The position numbers and the translations under genes were made by a program. DNA of 64,000 bases from Mesaphorura yosii. Taxonomy: Eukaryota; Arthropoda; Collembola; Poduromorpha; Tullbergiidae. The notes under the pieces are model-generated. The model did not search any database and was not told the origin of the DNA. It saw nothing but the letters and a program-made list of their open reading frames with translations. Positions 37,871 to 49,922 of the stretch are shown here, one piece after another. Each line of letters starts with the position of its first letter. Position 1 is the first letter of the stretch. Where the stretch lies: the NCBI GenBank assembly GCA_009869945.1, contig WIXG01000041.1, forward strand, positions 186,001-250,000. The letters are read 5' to 3'.

Positions 37871-40534
37871 ATGGATTCGATATTTCGAAGCGCAAAATTG
37901 GCCAAGCTCCTTTCGCTTTCGCTGGTCATCTTCATCCTCCCAGCATGCATTCTGGCAAAGTCCGACCAGTTTCCATGGTCAGAGCAATCAAATTCTAACC
38001 AGCTGGACGATGTGACGTGGGCGTATTTCCTCAACAAATACTCGTCGTCCAAAACTTACTTGAGCCGTAGTGAGGTGCAACGTCTAGTTACAAATCTGCA
38101 AAAATGTGATACTAGTGCTAGTAACGCGCAAGCACGTGACAACGTACAAGACTTTAGGCTAGCAAATAATCTCGAGTCTGCGTCCAGCTTCATGTGCAGC
38201 CTGCACGACACATACTTGGGAGGAAATGTCTCAAGCCTTGGCGAGCTGAACCGAGTCTGCTCGCGAATATTATACATTTTCGACAACCAAGATTGTTGTG
38301 GCGCAATTTCGGAGGCGGGCCCGAAAAATCAGCCGTTGACACTACAGGTCGATGGCTACGAGAATCCAAACCCAATCCAAGTTCTGGCTCAGGAGGGTGA
38401 AGGACCTTCCGCGAAACTTACACCATCCAATGAGAAACCGACTACGGGAGAAGGTGAGATGCGAATTTCGCAATGCGTGCAAAAAGGTTAACATGTTTTA
38501 AAGCCTTATGCAAGTTGAGATGCTCAGTTTATTCATTTTTCCACGGCACGGCGCAGAGTCTACCTGAACAGTGAGATTAGCGAGACAAACATACAAGTAA
38601 TGCAAGAGATTAAAATTAGCAGTGATAAGCTGGATCAGAGACTGAACCCGTAACCCTTACGGGCAGGCAGGGCATGCTCACACATCGAACGGATATTATG
38701 TGGCCTCGCAGTGTGCAATCTGAAACACTTCCCTGAGACTCTGACTTATGACATTCCCTGAAATTCCATTAATATCTTGACGCATCCTGAATGCGAAACC
38801 CTTTGAGCTTCAGTTATAAATTCACGGAATCACGGAATCTCACTCTCACGTCTCACAGTATATTTGATATTGAAATTAATGTTTCATGACTCATGCCGAT
38901 GCCGAGGTTATTCGATGCCTCGTTCATGTCGCTTGCCGATTCTGAGATTAATTAATACTGTGCAATCCTTCGTTTATTCGCGACTTCTTGAACCAAGATC
39001 AGTCGAACGGATGATGACTTTTGTCTTTTGTTATCTGAAACTTTCCAGTTTGGGGCTTCGGTTTCCTGTTCGTGACCATCATTAGCGCCTGCTCCGTCGT
39101 GGGGGTCAGCGTGATGCCTGTCATGGGCAAGAAGGCTTACAAGTACATTCTGACAACGATGATTGGTCTCGCCGTCGGATCCCTGACTGGCAGCGCCATA
39201 TTTCATCTCATGCCAAGTGTAAATGATTTGAAAGACCAAATTCTAGCATTTTTTCTATGCATGCATGCGAAAATTCATGTGGTTGTTGTTATACTTTGTG
39301 TAGGCTTTCAACATGAGTCGGCATGACCCGCATCATGACTATTTATACACCGCGCTGGTTGTGACCAGTGGGATTTGGATGTTTTTCATGGTTGAACGGT
39401 TCCTCAAGATAATCATGGACCACAAAGACGTAAACGCAAGCGATTATGTTCTAATTAAGCTCCTGATTAAGCTAATTAATTAAGCTGTGTGTTTTGACCT
39501 AGCGACTTGATGCCGAGAAAAATCCTTGGAAGAAGCCGAAGAAGTCCATCAACTATTCCACGCCGGAGAGCAGTACAAATTCAATTCTGCCGGACAACGC
39601 TCAACGCCACCAGCACGGTTCGATTGAAGAAGGCAACAGCAGCGTGGCGGCCAACAACTGTTCAGGACGCGAAACCGAATTCATTTACGAGACACAAGAG
39701 CAAGCCATCAAAGCTTCGTTTGGGCATCAAGACGTAAGACAAAGACAAAGCATGGTCAGACTTCACCTTGTTCTGAACTTTAACAAAGTGCACTTCCATT
39801 CCTTCAGAAACCCAAAAATCACGGCCACGACCATATGCTGAGGTTCGAGCAGGGAAAGGACAGCGTGATAGCCACCGTGGCCTGGATGATCATCTTCGGT
39901 GACGGACTCCACAACTTTATTGACGGACTTTCAATTGGGGCAGCTTTTAGCGAAAGCATACTCACAGGAGTCAGCATTTCAGTTGCAGTATTCTGCGAGG
40001 AACTCCCGCACGAACTTGGTACAGCACAGCAACTTATTTCTGCCTTGTAGTGTCATGTCACGGGTTAAAGCTGCCTTACATTCATGTGCCTTTCATCCAG
40101 GTGACTTTGCCGTGCTGCTCAATGCGGGAATGACGATTCGCCAGGCGCTCGTGTACAACTTCTTGTCAGCATGCACGTGCTACGCTGGAATGGCTGTCGG
40201 AATTTTTCTCGGTGAAGTCGAGGCGAGTGGATACATTTTTGCTGTCGCAACGGGAATGTTTCTCTACATTTCACTCGTGGACATGGTAAGTCAGCGTCGA
40301 ATATTGAATGCGTCAACGAACAAATAGACTTAATAGACCAATTCTGCTCGCATTGTAATGTGAACTTGAATTATTACGTGGCAGGTACCCGAAATGAACG
40401 AAATCGGAGGAAAAGCCAGCAAAGTCTCCGTCAAGAAAGGATTGTTGGTGCTTCTCATCCAAAACATTGGAATCCTCGTCGGAATTTTTGCACTTTTTAT
40501 ATTAGCTAAATATCAGGATAACATTAAATTTTAG
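37871..40534 (+). CDS. ZIP metal transporter, SLC39A8/14-like (copy 1)
   Basis: This is an importer of divalent metals (Zn, Fe, Mn, Cd) of the LIV-1 subfamily. The exons are 37871-38453, 39049-39218, 39304-39429, 39503-39733, 39808-40018, 40101-40285 and 40385-40534, giving 551 residues in frame. There is an N-terminal signal peptide ([17 protein letters not shown]), then a ~160-residue ectodomain with Cys residues. The membrane core follows: [18 protein letters not shown], the metal site HNFIDG (residue 405 on) and EELPHELGD (434-442). Glutamate in place of the first histidine of the usual HELPHE is the hallmark of ZIP8 and ZIP14, which move iron and manganese as well as zinc. A His/charged loop (KNHGHDH) lies before the fourth helix. 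It is the first of a tandem array. Confidence 0.92.
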
Positions 40535-42890
40535 TGCGAACCGACGCCGATGCGGACAGGGTGCTCATGATGTTAGTCTGATTCCTTCCTTCAATCTATT
40601 GTAGCACGCGTGCATAAGTTGTAAAATCATTTGCTATATAACTACTTAACTAATAATTATTAAAAATAGCTTCTCGGAAGATTGCATTCTATTTTTATGT
40701 ACTGAATGCTATTTTAGTATCGCATGGACCCGGGCTAAACCCGAGCTACACTTTATCTTAGATTTCGTGCCTGAGAGACAGAGTCGGAGCAATAACTTGG
40801 CTAAGCCGTATGCATTTAGCCATTTCTCTTAATTATGTAATGATAACTCAGATTCTCAACGGCATTTGATTCGATTCGTCATTCATATCAGAATTAGCTC
40901 GAATCACATTATTGCTCGAAGTTTGTCTAGTGTAACGTGTAAGTTATTCGTTAATTAATGAGTAAGTGAATAAAAGCAGATTTCGGTTTTCAGAATGGGC
41001 CTGAAGCCATCATCACAAAGAGTGTAAAGGTGGTTGGCTATTCACATCACGCATCAGTAGAATCAGTACCTAAAACCCACGCACAGATACAGAAAATTCT
41101 TTTGCATATGTGCTTCTACTATTGCGTACGTGCAAACTTACACACATTTCCTGGCTCAGTATCTGACTCCGTATCAGTCCAAACAAAAACACGATCACAT
41201 GTCCACTGTACGCATATCTGTCTCTTCTCTACACTTCTGTTGACCGACCGAAGGTAAGAGACACAGACGCGATAAAGCTTCATGGGAAGAGTCAGTTGTC
41301 GACATCAGTCGAATACGTCGCAGGCACAAGTCACAACGCAGTCGCAGTCAGTGACCAGTGGAAAATTCATTCTTTGTTCAAACCGTATCTTCTGAAAGCG
41401 AAACGCAGCAGCAGTATTGCGACTGCGACGACACTACTGAACTAAACGCAAGTCGATCAGTCCAACTTGAGGCCAATATCCCGTGATATCCTGATTAAAC
41501 CTGAGATTACGATCGACACGGGGATAATAATAGCTCGACCTTTGTCTCAGCGACCAAGTCTCTCTCGCGGTGCGTGCTCTTATCGCTGGCGGCGGCAATC
41601 CTGTAGTCGGCCTCAGAGCCAAGTTGAATATCAACCAATTCTTGCAACCACACTTCAATTTACATTCCGCCTTGCCTTGCATTACATAACGCCGACACCT
41701 AAACAAACTTTCATTTCGCCTGCGTACACCGAATTGAGTCCGGAAATTTATACAAGTGTGACTTGACTGGGAACTGTAACTCATCTGCTCAGGCTTCGGG
41801 ATCATTTCGTCATTCTGAGGGTTGAACAGTACTTTGAAAAGTGAAGGCTGTGTGTTCTGCCGGAGAATTCGCCCAAATACGCGAATAAAAGCAAGTTACC
41901 TTAGCACTACGTTCAAAGGTGAGCCAGAGTCATTTTCATTCAAAGATTGACCATTTCGCTTTTGCTGCTATGCACACATACCGCCGCGAACGAGCCGTGC
42001 GCGTTGTCGGCGTCGTGGGTAACGAGAGACAATGTGATAACGGTCAGTGGCAACGATGCCTTCTTTTTGTTCTTAAACGTCCATCTTGAACCGAAGTTAC
42101 GGTTATAACCCAGATTGGAGTGGCGCTTATACACGCATAGTGGGAATGGTTTCTTGTTTTTGTTCCTAAACGGTGCTCTTGAATGCAGCGCCATCGAAGT
42201 TACGGTAATAACTCGAATAGGAGCGACGCCTGTACTTGTTACGCATTACGTAAGACGTATGCACAAAATGTGCAAGTTACCTTCGCCCGAGTCTCAATTC
42301 CGAAGCGTCGTGTCGCGATGATTCTGAGACTTTGGCATTGCCAATGCAATGCAGGAAAGAGATGTTGCGAGCATTTGGTTTTATGAGGACAGACAGATTA
42401 TGCATCCCAGAGATTAAAATAGGTCATTAATGCTATGCTTGGAACGTCACCTTGCCCCTTGCCACTCAGCGTAAAATTAAAATCAATGAGGTTCCGAGAT
42501 AAATTAACAGGGCAGGCCAGCTTGCTTACGTGTGTCAACGTCAGTCTCCAAGCTCTCGAGATGTCTCACATCTGTTTTTAATCTCAGGTTTGTCTCTTTC
42601 CAGGATCAGCATCAGTGACGACGTGCGGACATGTGCTGGTCGTGGACTGTAGATGACTGTCACTGTGCAAAAAGCAAAATAATTTGATTGGTGCTGCAAA
42701 ATTGTGGTCCGTGATTCTGACTAGTGAATAGTTGGCAGTTGGCAGTTGGTAATTGGCAGCTTGTGTGAAATTGGCATTGCCATTGCTTTGGAATTCGGTC
42801 TGAAAGGTACGCCAAAATAAATTATCCAAATCTGCCTTGAAAACCACGTTTCGTTCTATCTAGTTTCTTGGAAGCCTTGCCAGTTCAACA
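40535..42890. other. Intergenic between ZIP copies 1 and 2
   Basis: A probable poly(A) signal for copy 1 is AATAAA at 40969-40974. The remaining sequence lacks supported exons and contains a diverged tandem repeat at 42066-42240 and a short (TTGGCAG)n run near 42731-42760. It presumably carries the promoter and leader of copy 2. Confidence 0.5.
42066..42240. repeat. Diverged tandem duplication, period ~95 bp
   Basis: The two copies both contain TTTTGTTC(T/C)TAAACG, then CTTGAA, CGAAGTTACGGT(T/A)ATAAC and GGAG(T)GGCGC/GACGCCT blocks in the same order. The second has a small insertion (TGCAGCGCCAT). No ORF is conserved across both copies. Confidence 0.55.
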
Positions 42891-44545
42891 ATGGCGTTGA
42901 ACACTTCAAGTTTTGAGTCGAGCACATTGTTGCCCGACGCTGGCGCGCTGGGCCCGGACGCTGCTGAGAAAGCATACATCAGAATGTCACAAGTGGAGAT
43001 CTGGGGCTACGGCTTTCTCTTTGTGACGATTATCAGTCTGTCGTCCATCATGGGCATTGTTTTCTTCCCGCTCATGAAAAAGTCGTTCTATGCAATGCTG
43101 ATGCGAGTCATGATCGGGCTCGCGATTGGGTCGCTGAGCGGGTCCGCTCTTTTCCACCTCATCCCGCAAGCCTTCTCCCTCATGGAATCACACCCAGATT
43201 ATCTCCACACGATATCCTTTGTATGGTTTGCCATCTGGGGCGTCATGGTCCTCGAGTGCTCCATCAAGATCGGAGTCAAGATGCGCGCGGTGAGTGTTGT
43301 GAATTTCTGGGCCCTGTTTCAGCTTGTCTCTGCGTGATGGTAAATAAAAGCCAAAAGCATTGACTGCCCGCTTGTTTACACAAACTCGAAACTCGAAACT
43401 CGTACTCGAGACTCGTGAGCAAAGTCCAAGACAAACCAGTCTCTTTGCACGCTGGATTGCACGCTGAGCGTTGCTGTATGTGTATTTTCCCTTAGAAATC
43501 AAAAGAGAGAAGAGAATCCAAGCGGAGGGCCCGCATTCTCAGTCCAGAAAACAATAATCCGTCCAAGCCAATCACGAATCACGTCGGGAATGGGTACGCC
43601 GCCAGTATGACTTCGATAAATGTGGAGGATGCTGGTGCAGGTGGCGATGGCGAATTTTCGGACGCCGAATGTGACACAGTCAACGGCCAACTCCACCACA
43701 AATATCCGTCTCCGTCAGAAGATGATCCTCATTTGAATTTGGTATGGTGAAATCTGAAGTTCCAAAATTGAGCAATGAGAGGCATGTAAAGATTTCACGA
43801 CATTCATTCCAACAGAACATTCCAAATCTGCCCGTGTACCGGAGCACGCTTAGTTTGAACAAGGTCATTGACAAGATCAACGCGAAGGACGAGAGCTCGA
43901 CTGAAAAGCGGAAGGAGATTAAGACTGTCGCCTGGATCATCATAATTGGTGACAGTCTTCACAACTTCATCGATGGGGTCTCGATCGGCGCTGGGTTCGT
44001 GCAGAGCTTCTCAACTGGAGCTGTGCTGTCCCTGGCCATCATGTGTGAAGAGTTTCCGCACGAATTGGGTATGGGGACGGGCACAGATCCTTCCGACCTT
44101 AAATCCGCTAATATTTGACTCCCATATCGACTTCGACTTTCTCAGGAGACTTTGCCATTCTGATCAACTCGGGCCTGAGTGTGAAGAAAGCTCTGCTCCT
44201 CAACTTCTTGTCCGCCTTGACCTGCTACTTGGGACTCACGCTGGGCATCCTTCTAGGCGAGATTGAATGGGAACATCTCATCTTCGCATTTGCAGCTGGC
44301 ATTTTTCTTTACGTTGCACTCGGTGACATGGTAAGTGGGCATAAAGTCAGGTCATGGTATGAGTCGTGCGTGCGTGCGTGCGTGAGCTAAAATGAAACTT
44401 CAACGTCAAGGTCCCCGAGGTGACATCCCTGATTGACGAGGTCAGTGATGTGTCGCCAAAGCAAGCCATGAAAGTGATGCTGACGCACAATATCGGAATC
44501 CTGATTGGGAGCGCCATCCTTTTTGTATTAGCCAAGTACCAATAG
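42891..44545 (+). CDS. ZIP metal transporter, SLC39A8/14-like (copy 2)
   Basis: This is a paralogue of the gene at 37.9 kb in the same orientation. The exons are 42891-43289, 43496-43741, 43816-44068, 44146-44330 and 44411-44545, giving 405 residues. The 185-base exon carrying GDFA...GDM has exactly the same length and phase as in copy 1. The core includes [24 protein letters not shown] (264-269) and EEFPHELGD (293-301), again with Glu in place of the first His. It differs from copy 1 in lacking a signal peptide and the long Cys-containing ectodomain: only ~35 residues precede the first helix. The His-rich loop is replaced by a Ser/Lys/Arg-rich segment. Membrane targeting without the ectodomain suggests a different location or regulation; this is inference. 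Copy 2 also fuses two of copy 1's small exons. Confidence 0.9.
44366..44384. repeat. (GTGC)n microsatellite
   Basis: A GTGC run with a 4-base period lies in the last intron of ZIP copy 2. Confidence 0.85.
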
Positions 44546-44926
44546 GCACATATTTTAGTTCCGTCGTTTGTATGTATACAAATATATTATGATGCGTGTT
44601 ACTTTTAATCAACAAATACAACCTATTTGAGTAAAATTTGCGCTCTTCTGAAATAATTCTTCAATTCTTGTAGCAAACAATGACGAAACTACGGTGAAGG
44701 AAACTATCCCATTGCTGTTTTCGTCTCCGTTCATCCACTCCAAGGAACATGGCAGAAGAAGTACGTAAAACTAAAAAAGTGAGCAGTTCAGCAGCAGCAA
44801 TTAAAGTTTCTCAAGTTTCATACATGACTAAAACAAGACTGATGCGCAAAGTAGTACACGAGAAAGATGATGCAATGGCAAACAACGACATCGGGAACTG
44901 AGCATTATTTTAAGTTCTACAAGAAA
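44546..44926. other. Short spacer after ZIP copy 2
   Basis: This holds the copy 2 3' UTR and sequence with no recognised exon. If earlier exons of the decayed third copy were once present, they are no longer visible here. Confidence 0.5.
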
Positions 44927-45420
44927 GTGTTCGACCACCCTCCGCTCTCATTGGTAAATGGGCTCTGAACTCTCCGTGCTAGTCAATCTGTCACAAGCTC
45001 ATTTTCGCTCACTCCTTTTTCCTCCCTGCAAGAAATTTTGCAATCGTGATCAACTCGGTCGGACCAGCCGCATGAAGAAATCGGATCTCCTTAACTTGTT
45101 TTCTAATCAGCCTTCGGATGTTACTTTGGCCTCATGGTTGGCGCCATCCTGGGCGAGATTCGATGGAAAATGTTCTCACTGTTGCTGTAACGGCATTTTC
45201 CTCAATGTGGTCCTTGGGACATGGCGATAGGAGAAGCATAATCATATACAGAACTTTTTTTTGCATTACTAAACAACAGTCTTTTCGAATCCCTGAATTT
45301 CTCATCTTTCACCTACGAAGTCAACGACGTGTCGCCAAAGCATGCCACGCCACCAAGGCGATGCTGGGAAACAACTTTGGAATATTGATGTGGACCAAAT
45401 TTTTTTTTATCCTTGCATGA
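44927..45420 (+). pseudogene. Decayed third ZIP copy (3' exons only)
   Basis: Three blocks align with the last exons of copy 2 in order. About 44927-44953 resembles the end of the EEFPHELG exon up to its donor. 45033-45223 resembles the GDFA...GDM exon: NFAIVINS, then LLNLFS, then CYFGLMVGAILGEIRW. 45317-45420 resembles the last exon: EVNDVSPKHAT, then MLGN(N)FGIL. The middle block has an early in-frame stop (TGA just after NSVGPAA), a further TAA after KMFSLLL, and small insertions that change frame, so no transporter can be made. The 5' half is missing. The position right after copy 2 and the closer match to it point to a local tandem duplication followed by decay. Confidence 0.82.
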
Positions 45421-45863
45421 AAAATAGGTAACCGATTTCCTACAGTCAATCTTTGCCCCAAATTTTCTGCATTCAGCAAATTTATGCCGAGATTTAAAAA
45501 ATCCAAAGACGACAACGAGGAGGCGCCAGCATGAATAATTTATTTGTTCAGAATTTATTAAATCGATTAAATCCTCTACCTGCGTAATTTTCTTAGAAGT
45601 CGATTCATTCTCACTGCCATTCGCCTGACTCGCGTTCATTCGCTTGCCATTTTTATGCATTATAAAATTGGATTTGCAACAACTGACGTCAACCACAGCG
45701 CTCAAAAGTCAAGACTGTCGCCAAAATGAAAAAATGCAGGAAATGCAAGGGGTTTATAGTGCTTGCGGTTAGCTTTCATTTAGCCAAATTGCTACGATCA
45801 GTTTACAGTTGCCAACTCGTGCCCGAATTGTGCAGACGCAGACGATTGAAAACGGCAAAGGCG
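45421..45863. other. Spacer upstream of the Rho-like gene
   Basis: No exon is supported. The GTPase frame stays open upstream to 45726, and an acceptor-like TTGTGCAG ends at about 45838, so the start region may include a leader exon boundary there. Confidence 0.45.
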
Positions 45864-46532
45864 ATGTCGAAGAAGTCCAAGCACTCGTACAACGTGGTGC
45901 TCATGGGGGATCGCCACGTTGGCAAAACGGAGTTGCTCCGAGCCTACGTCGAGCACTACTTTACAAAATTTGACTCACACTCGCTGAGCTCTGACAACAA
46001 TGCGTACGTCAAGACGACTTGCATCGACGGAGTTGCCTACACTCTCAATTTGTGGGAATGGGCATCTATTTCGGCGGACTACGAGGAGACGAGACCGAGA
46101 GCCAGATCGTCCGCTTACACGACCATCGACTTGAATGTGCTTCGAAAGGTAAGCTGAATGCCAAGGAAAATCTTCATAAAAACTAAAACTCCCCCAATTT
46201 CTCGATTCTCGTAGGCCGACGCTTTTCTGCTCTGCTACGCTATCAACAACGTGCACTCGTTCAAGAACATGGAAGTCAAGTGGTTGAAGATCATTCAAAA
46301 GTACGCCTCGGTGAAGACGCCTGTCATTCTCGTTGGCACCAAACTGGACTTGAAGAACTGCTACGGCACGGCACGGGTCACTGACTTGACTGTCCAGAAG
46401 ATGCGCTACCGGACAAAAGCGGTGTCTGTGCTGGAGTGTTCGGCTCGGAATTTTGAGGGAGTCGCGCAAGTCTTCAAGGAGGCGATGAGGGCAGTATCGC
46501 AGCAGCACGAAATTAGTTGCACTATTATTTAA
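45864..46532 (+). CDS. Divergent Rho-like small GTPase lacking the G3 motif
   Basis: Two exons (45864-46148 and 46215-46532) give 200 residues. G1 is intact (GDRHVGKT, residues 15-22). G4 is the Rho/Rac form GTKLDL (136-141), G5 is ECSA (169-172), and VKWLKIIQKYASVKTPVILV matches Rho helix alpha-3/strand 5. The C-terminus CTII is a CAAX box, so prenylation and membrane attachment are predicted. The G3 position (normally W-D-T-A-G-Q) reads LWEWASIS (63-70): the Mg-coordinating Asp, the Gly and the catalytic Gln are all absent, and the loop after it is longer than in Rho. GTP hydrolysis is therefore unlikely, as in Rnd-type or pseudo-GTPases. An in-frame ATG at 45726 would add 46 residues of non-Rho sequence; I prefer 45864. 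The exact subfamily is not assignable. Confidence 0.85.
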
Positions 46533-49500
46533 AATTTTAGAGGAATTGGCCAGTAAAATGTGCAGGCTTCTTTTAGAGAACCCAAGATTAAATTTCATAA
46601 TATGGTACACGCCGGAAATGATCTCTGATGCCATCAGCATATCACAAAGCAGAGCACGTGCACGCACGCACGCTGGTTTAAATCTTCTTATCGCGATCCG
46701 TTCACTGTCGTCCGCGTCCCACCGTGCCGTGTTGGCTGCCTCGCCGGCTGGAGTCTGTTCGTAATTACAAAATGCATAGAGTTTGAGAATTGAGACTCAA
46801 AGCCAAGTGGGCCAAATCCTCTGCTCGCGACTCACGACAAAGTTTCATTTCAAGTAACTCTATACGACATGAGACATTTGTAGCGGCCTGCCTGGCACGA
46901 CAGCAGGAAAAGAGCAATCCGCTTAACCGCGAACGAGCGACGAGCGGATGACGTCGTCGTGGTCGTGTCTGCTCTTGAGCCTGTCAAAACAGCGGTTGCT
47001 AATCCCTTCGTTGTGTAATGCTATCCATCAGCGTAATTACGGCCTAACTTCGTGCAATTTTCGAGTAATGATGATAAAAATCAGACATCAAGAAAAAATG
47101 GATCTTCAATTGTAAGAATAAATCGTCAATGAGCAGCACAAATTAATTCTGTGATGCGCCATCTTGTTTGCTCGTATTCAAGGGCAGATTGGATTCCCGA
47201 TTTCGATTCTGCTTTTTCTCAATTTCGTTACCTAATTAAAGTCAAGTCGAGCATAAAATTTGATCATTGAGCCAACGCCGCGATCCGCGATGAATTCAAC
47301 CAGCATGAACTGGGATCATGAGTCAACACAGGTGAGATGCAAACAACGATACGACTTAACCACTTGCATAGAAATTGCAGCCCGATGATCAAGTACGTAA
47401 TCCAATCCTCAAACAGACACCTGAGCCGTGGTTCCGACAAACGCAATCATTTTTGTCAACAATCTCCAAACGCCAAAGTCCTTTTAATCACCCACCACCG
47501 TCTGACCACAACTCTGAATAGATGCAAACGGGATGCAATCAAATATCAAACTGAGCTGATATTTACACAAACGCTTATAAAATTTCAAACTGTTGCGTTG
47601 CCAGAAATGGAAACATGGAACTCAGCAACTCAGCAAATAGAAGCAAATTAATTACTCACCTTAAACACGGAAGACGGAAATTGAATGGATGAACACAATA
47701 AAAATAAAGGATGACGCTGCAGGTGTAAAAGCACGGGACCGGACCGGTTGCATTGTGCACCTAACCCGAATGAGGCAACATGAAAGATGTACTGCGTACG
47801 TACTATGTAAACGAACTGTGGCGTGAAGCATCTTTTCATTGAGACGGGAGGGACTTGTGGTTTGTGGCAGGACGGACTTTCATTTGTCATGATACGATGC
47901 ACTAAATTATACGCAATGCAAGTTTCTCTTTGAAGACTGTACCATATTGTACCCGGGACAGGGACCCTTTTCATGCCGCTGATTAGTTTGAAGTTTGATG
48001 GACTACAAAAGTGAAAATGAAGTTGTTCCAAAAACCATTCTTGTCAGTCGCTGAAAGTCCCGGCTTGTATAAAGGCATGGGCGAGACGGGGCTTACGATT
48101 TGGAAGAAATTAACTGCGATACTGCGACGACTGTTGGTTAGGAATTTCCAAAGCCAATCAATCAAATAAAGTAAAAACTAACTTAGCGTCTCTGCAGTGA
48201 ATTGTGAGTCAGACAGTTGGGTCGAATAAAGTGAGGTTTTTGCCTGTGCTTATTGAAATTGAAACCCGACTACGATTACGCTCAGTGAAGAAATTTTCCG
48301 TCAAGATAAGTCTGTCCTACGCTCCGGTTGATGATCATGGAAAGCTCCTGCAAGGTAATATTCTCTAATTCTCAGGTTGCCCTGACCCTCTCTCAATTTA
48401 TCTGTATCATAAATCATAACATAATTGCGATGAAGTCAGTCCATAAAATTCTCATTCTAAAGCGCTGCGCTGCTCTGTACGTATAAAAATTTATGTTGAA
48501 TCGAATGCCGTGTACAACAGGCACAGTTTGTAGTTTGTACCGAGTTTGTTGGGAATGAAACTCAGGATTCTTTTTCGATGTGGTAGCGCAATATACCGCT
48601 CGAAGGGAGGAGTTTACCTTTCCCAGTAAGCTGAGCCGTTCTGCCAATGAAAAGCGAAAACATAAAAGTTGGGGTCTTTTCTCATGATCATGATTGTGCT
48701 CCGGCTTTCTTTTTCTGTGAGTTTTGTGCTACAGAAAAGACCGTTGCTTCAAAAAATCAAAATCCAGAATCTTGCAAACAATGTAAACAATCTTTACGAT
48801 ATGCTATGGTACACTTTTCGTGCATGCTTTCCAGAGCTCAGGCTACTTACTTTACCTGGAATTCATTTCACTCTTGATTCAAGGCCTCAAAAATATATGG
48901 AATCTGTAATTTCGCAATAACTCAACACTTTAGTCACTTGATCCATGCTAAGTCTGGATACAATGTCGTGTTATCGTTAATCAGACTCATTTCTAAAGTC
49001 TTTCAACATGCTTAGTAAATTTCGCCCACGGGTTTTCTGAAAACAAGCTTACCTGAAGCAGTGTTCAATTCAGTTTCGAATTTAGGCAAACTTCTCCATG
49101 TCTATTTTTGCTTAATAAGTTCCTCAACTTTCACGTGAAGCGTTGTATGGAACGCGAAGCTAAATAATATTATGTCGACAAGAGCACTATTTTTGCACTT
49201 GTGAGGCGTCCCATTCTCTGCGCTCGCTCGTAATAATTTCATCACGAGCTGGAGAAGCACAGGTTAAAATACACGGAGTCGAGAGGCTTGCGCTTGTGTG
49301 GGAAGTTATTACGTGAGCGTCGACTGATTGAAGTCATCGAGGAAGCCACACATAAATTATGCCTCCTATTAACAGTACAATCGAGCACAAACGCCAGTAC
49401 AACCAATCCAATGGCTTTGGGAGAAAGGAAATTGAGTTGCGCTCCGAAAAGGGAAAAGTTACGAGCTGGGCACTTGGCGGGTTTCACGAGTAATATCATT

Positions 49501-49922
49501 ATTGGTCTCTACTTCGGGTTGACTTGGCGTGGCTTGGTGTGGCTTAGTGTGGCTTGATGTGGCTTGGTGCTGAGTTTGTGTACAGCCGAACGATCTCACA
49601 TAGCCCTAGCCTCACTCCTAAAAATAGAAGCTCTTCACGCACCTCGCATTAATTTCTTAATTAACGTCCCTAAACTAAAATGGATGTAGAAGGCCCGACA
49701 GGCCATGAAAGGGCTGTGATCGACGTGCACTAATTCGATGAAACCTTGCAATTGTATTGCATATTTTGATGCACAGATTCCGCGACCGAAGCCTGACAAA
49801 ATGCGCACTGAGTTAAGAGCATTCCTACCGCTACGCTGAAAATGCTAATGAAGAGGGAAAATGTTTCGTGCCCAAGCTCGTGCTGTTCGGCCTGATGTGC
49901 AATTAAGGGCAATAGCAGCGGT
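46533..49922. other. Intergenic, Rho-like gene to glass
   Basis: About 3.4 kb without a supported exon. An open stretch at 48669-48920 (plus) has some Leu-rich character but no splice context or recognised domain. A 10-base tandem repeat sits at 49522-49569. The region probably contains glass regulatory sequence, but no element can be named. Confidence 0.5.
49522..49569. repeat. Minisatellite, ~10-bp unit TGGCTTGGTG
   Basis: About 4.5 copies of TGGCTTGGTG with single-base variants (TTAGTG, TTGATG) lie about 350 bases upstream of the glass ATG. Confidence 0.85.

Noticed and set aside
45975-46667. 230-codon minus-strand ORF
   Set aside because: Antisense shadow of the Rho-like GTPase coding exons.
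48669-48920. Leu-rich 83-codon plus-strand ORF
   Set aside because: Overlaps another open frame, no homologue recognised, no splice sites; left as intergenic.
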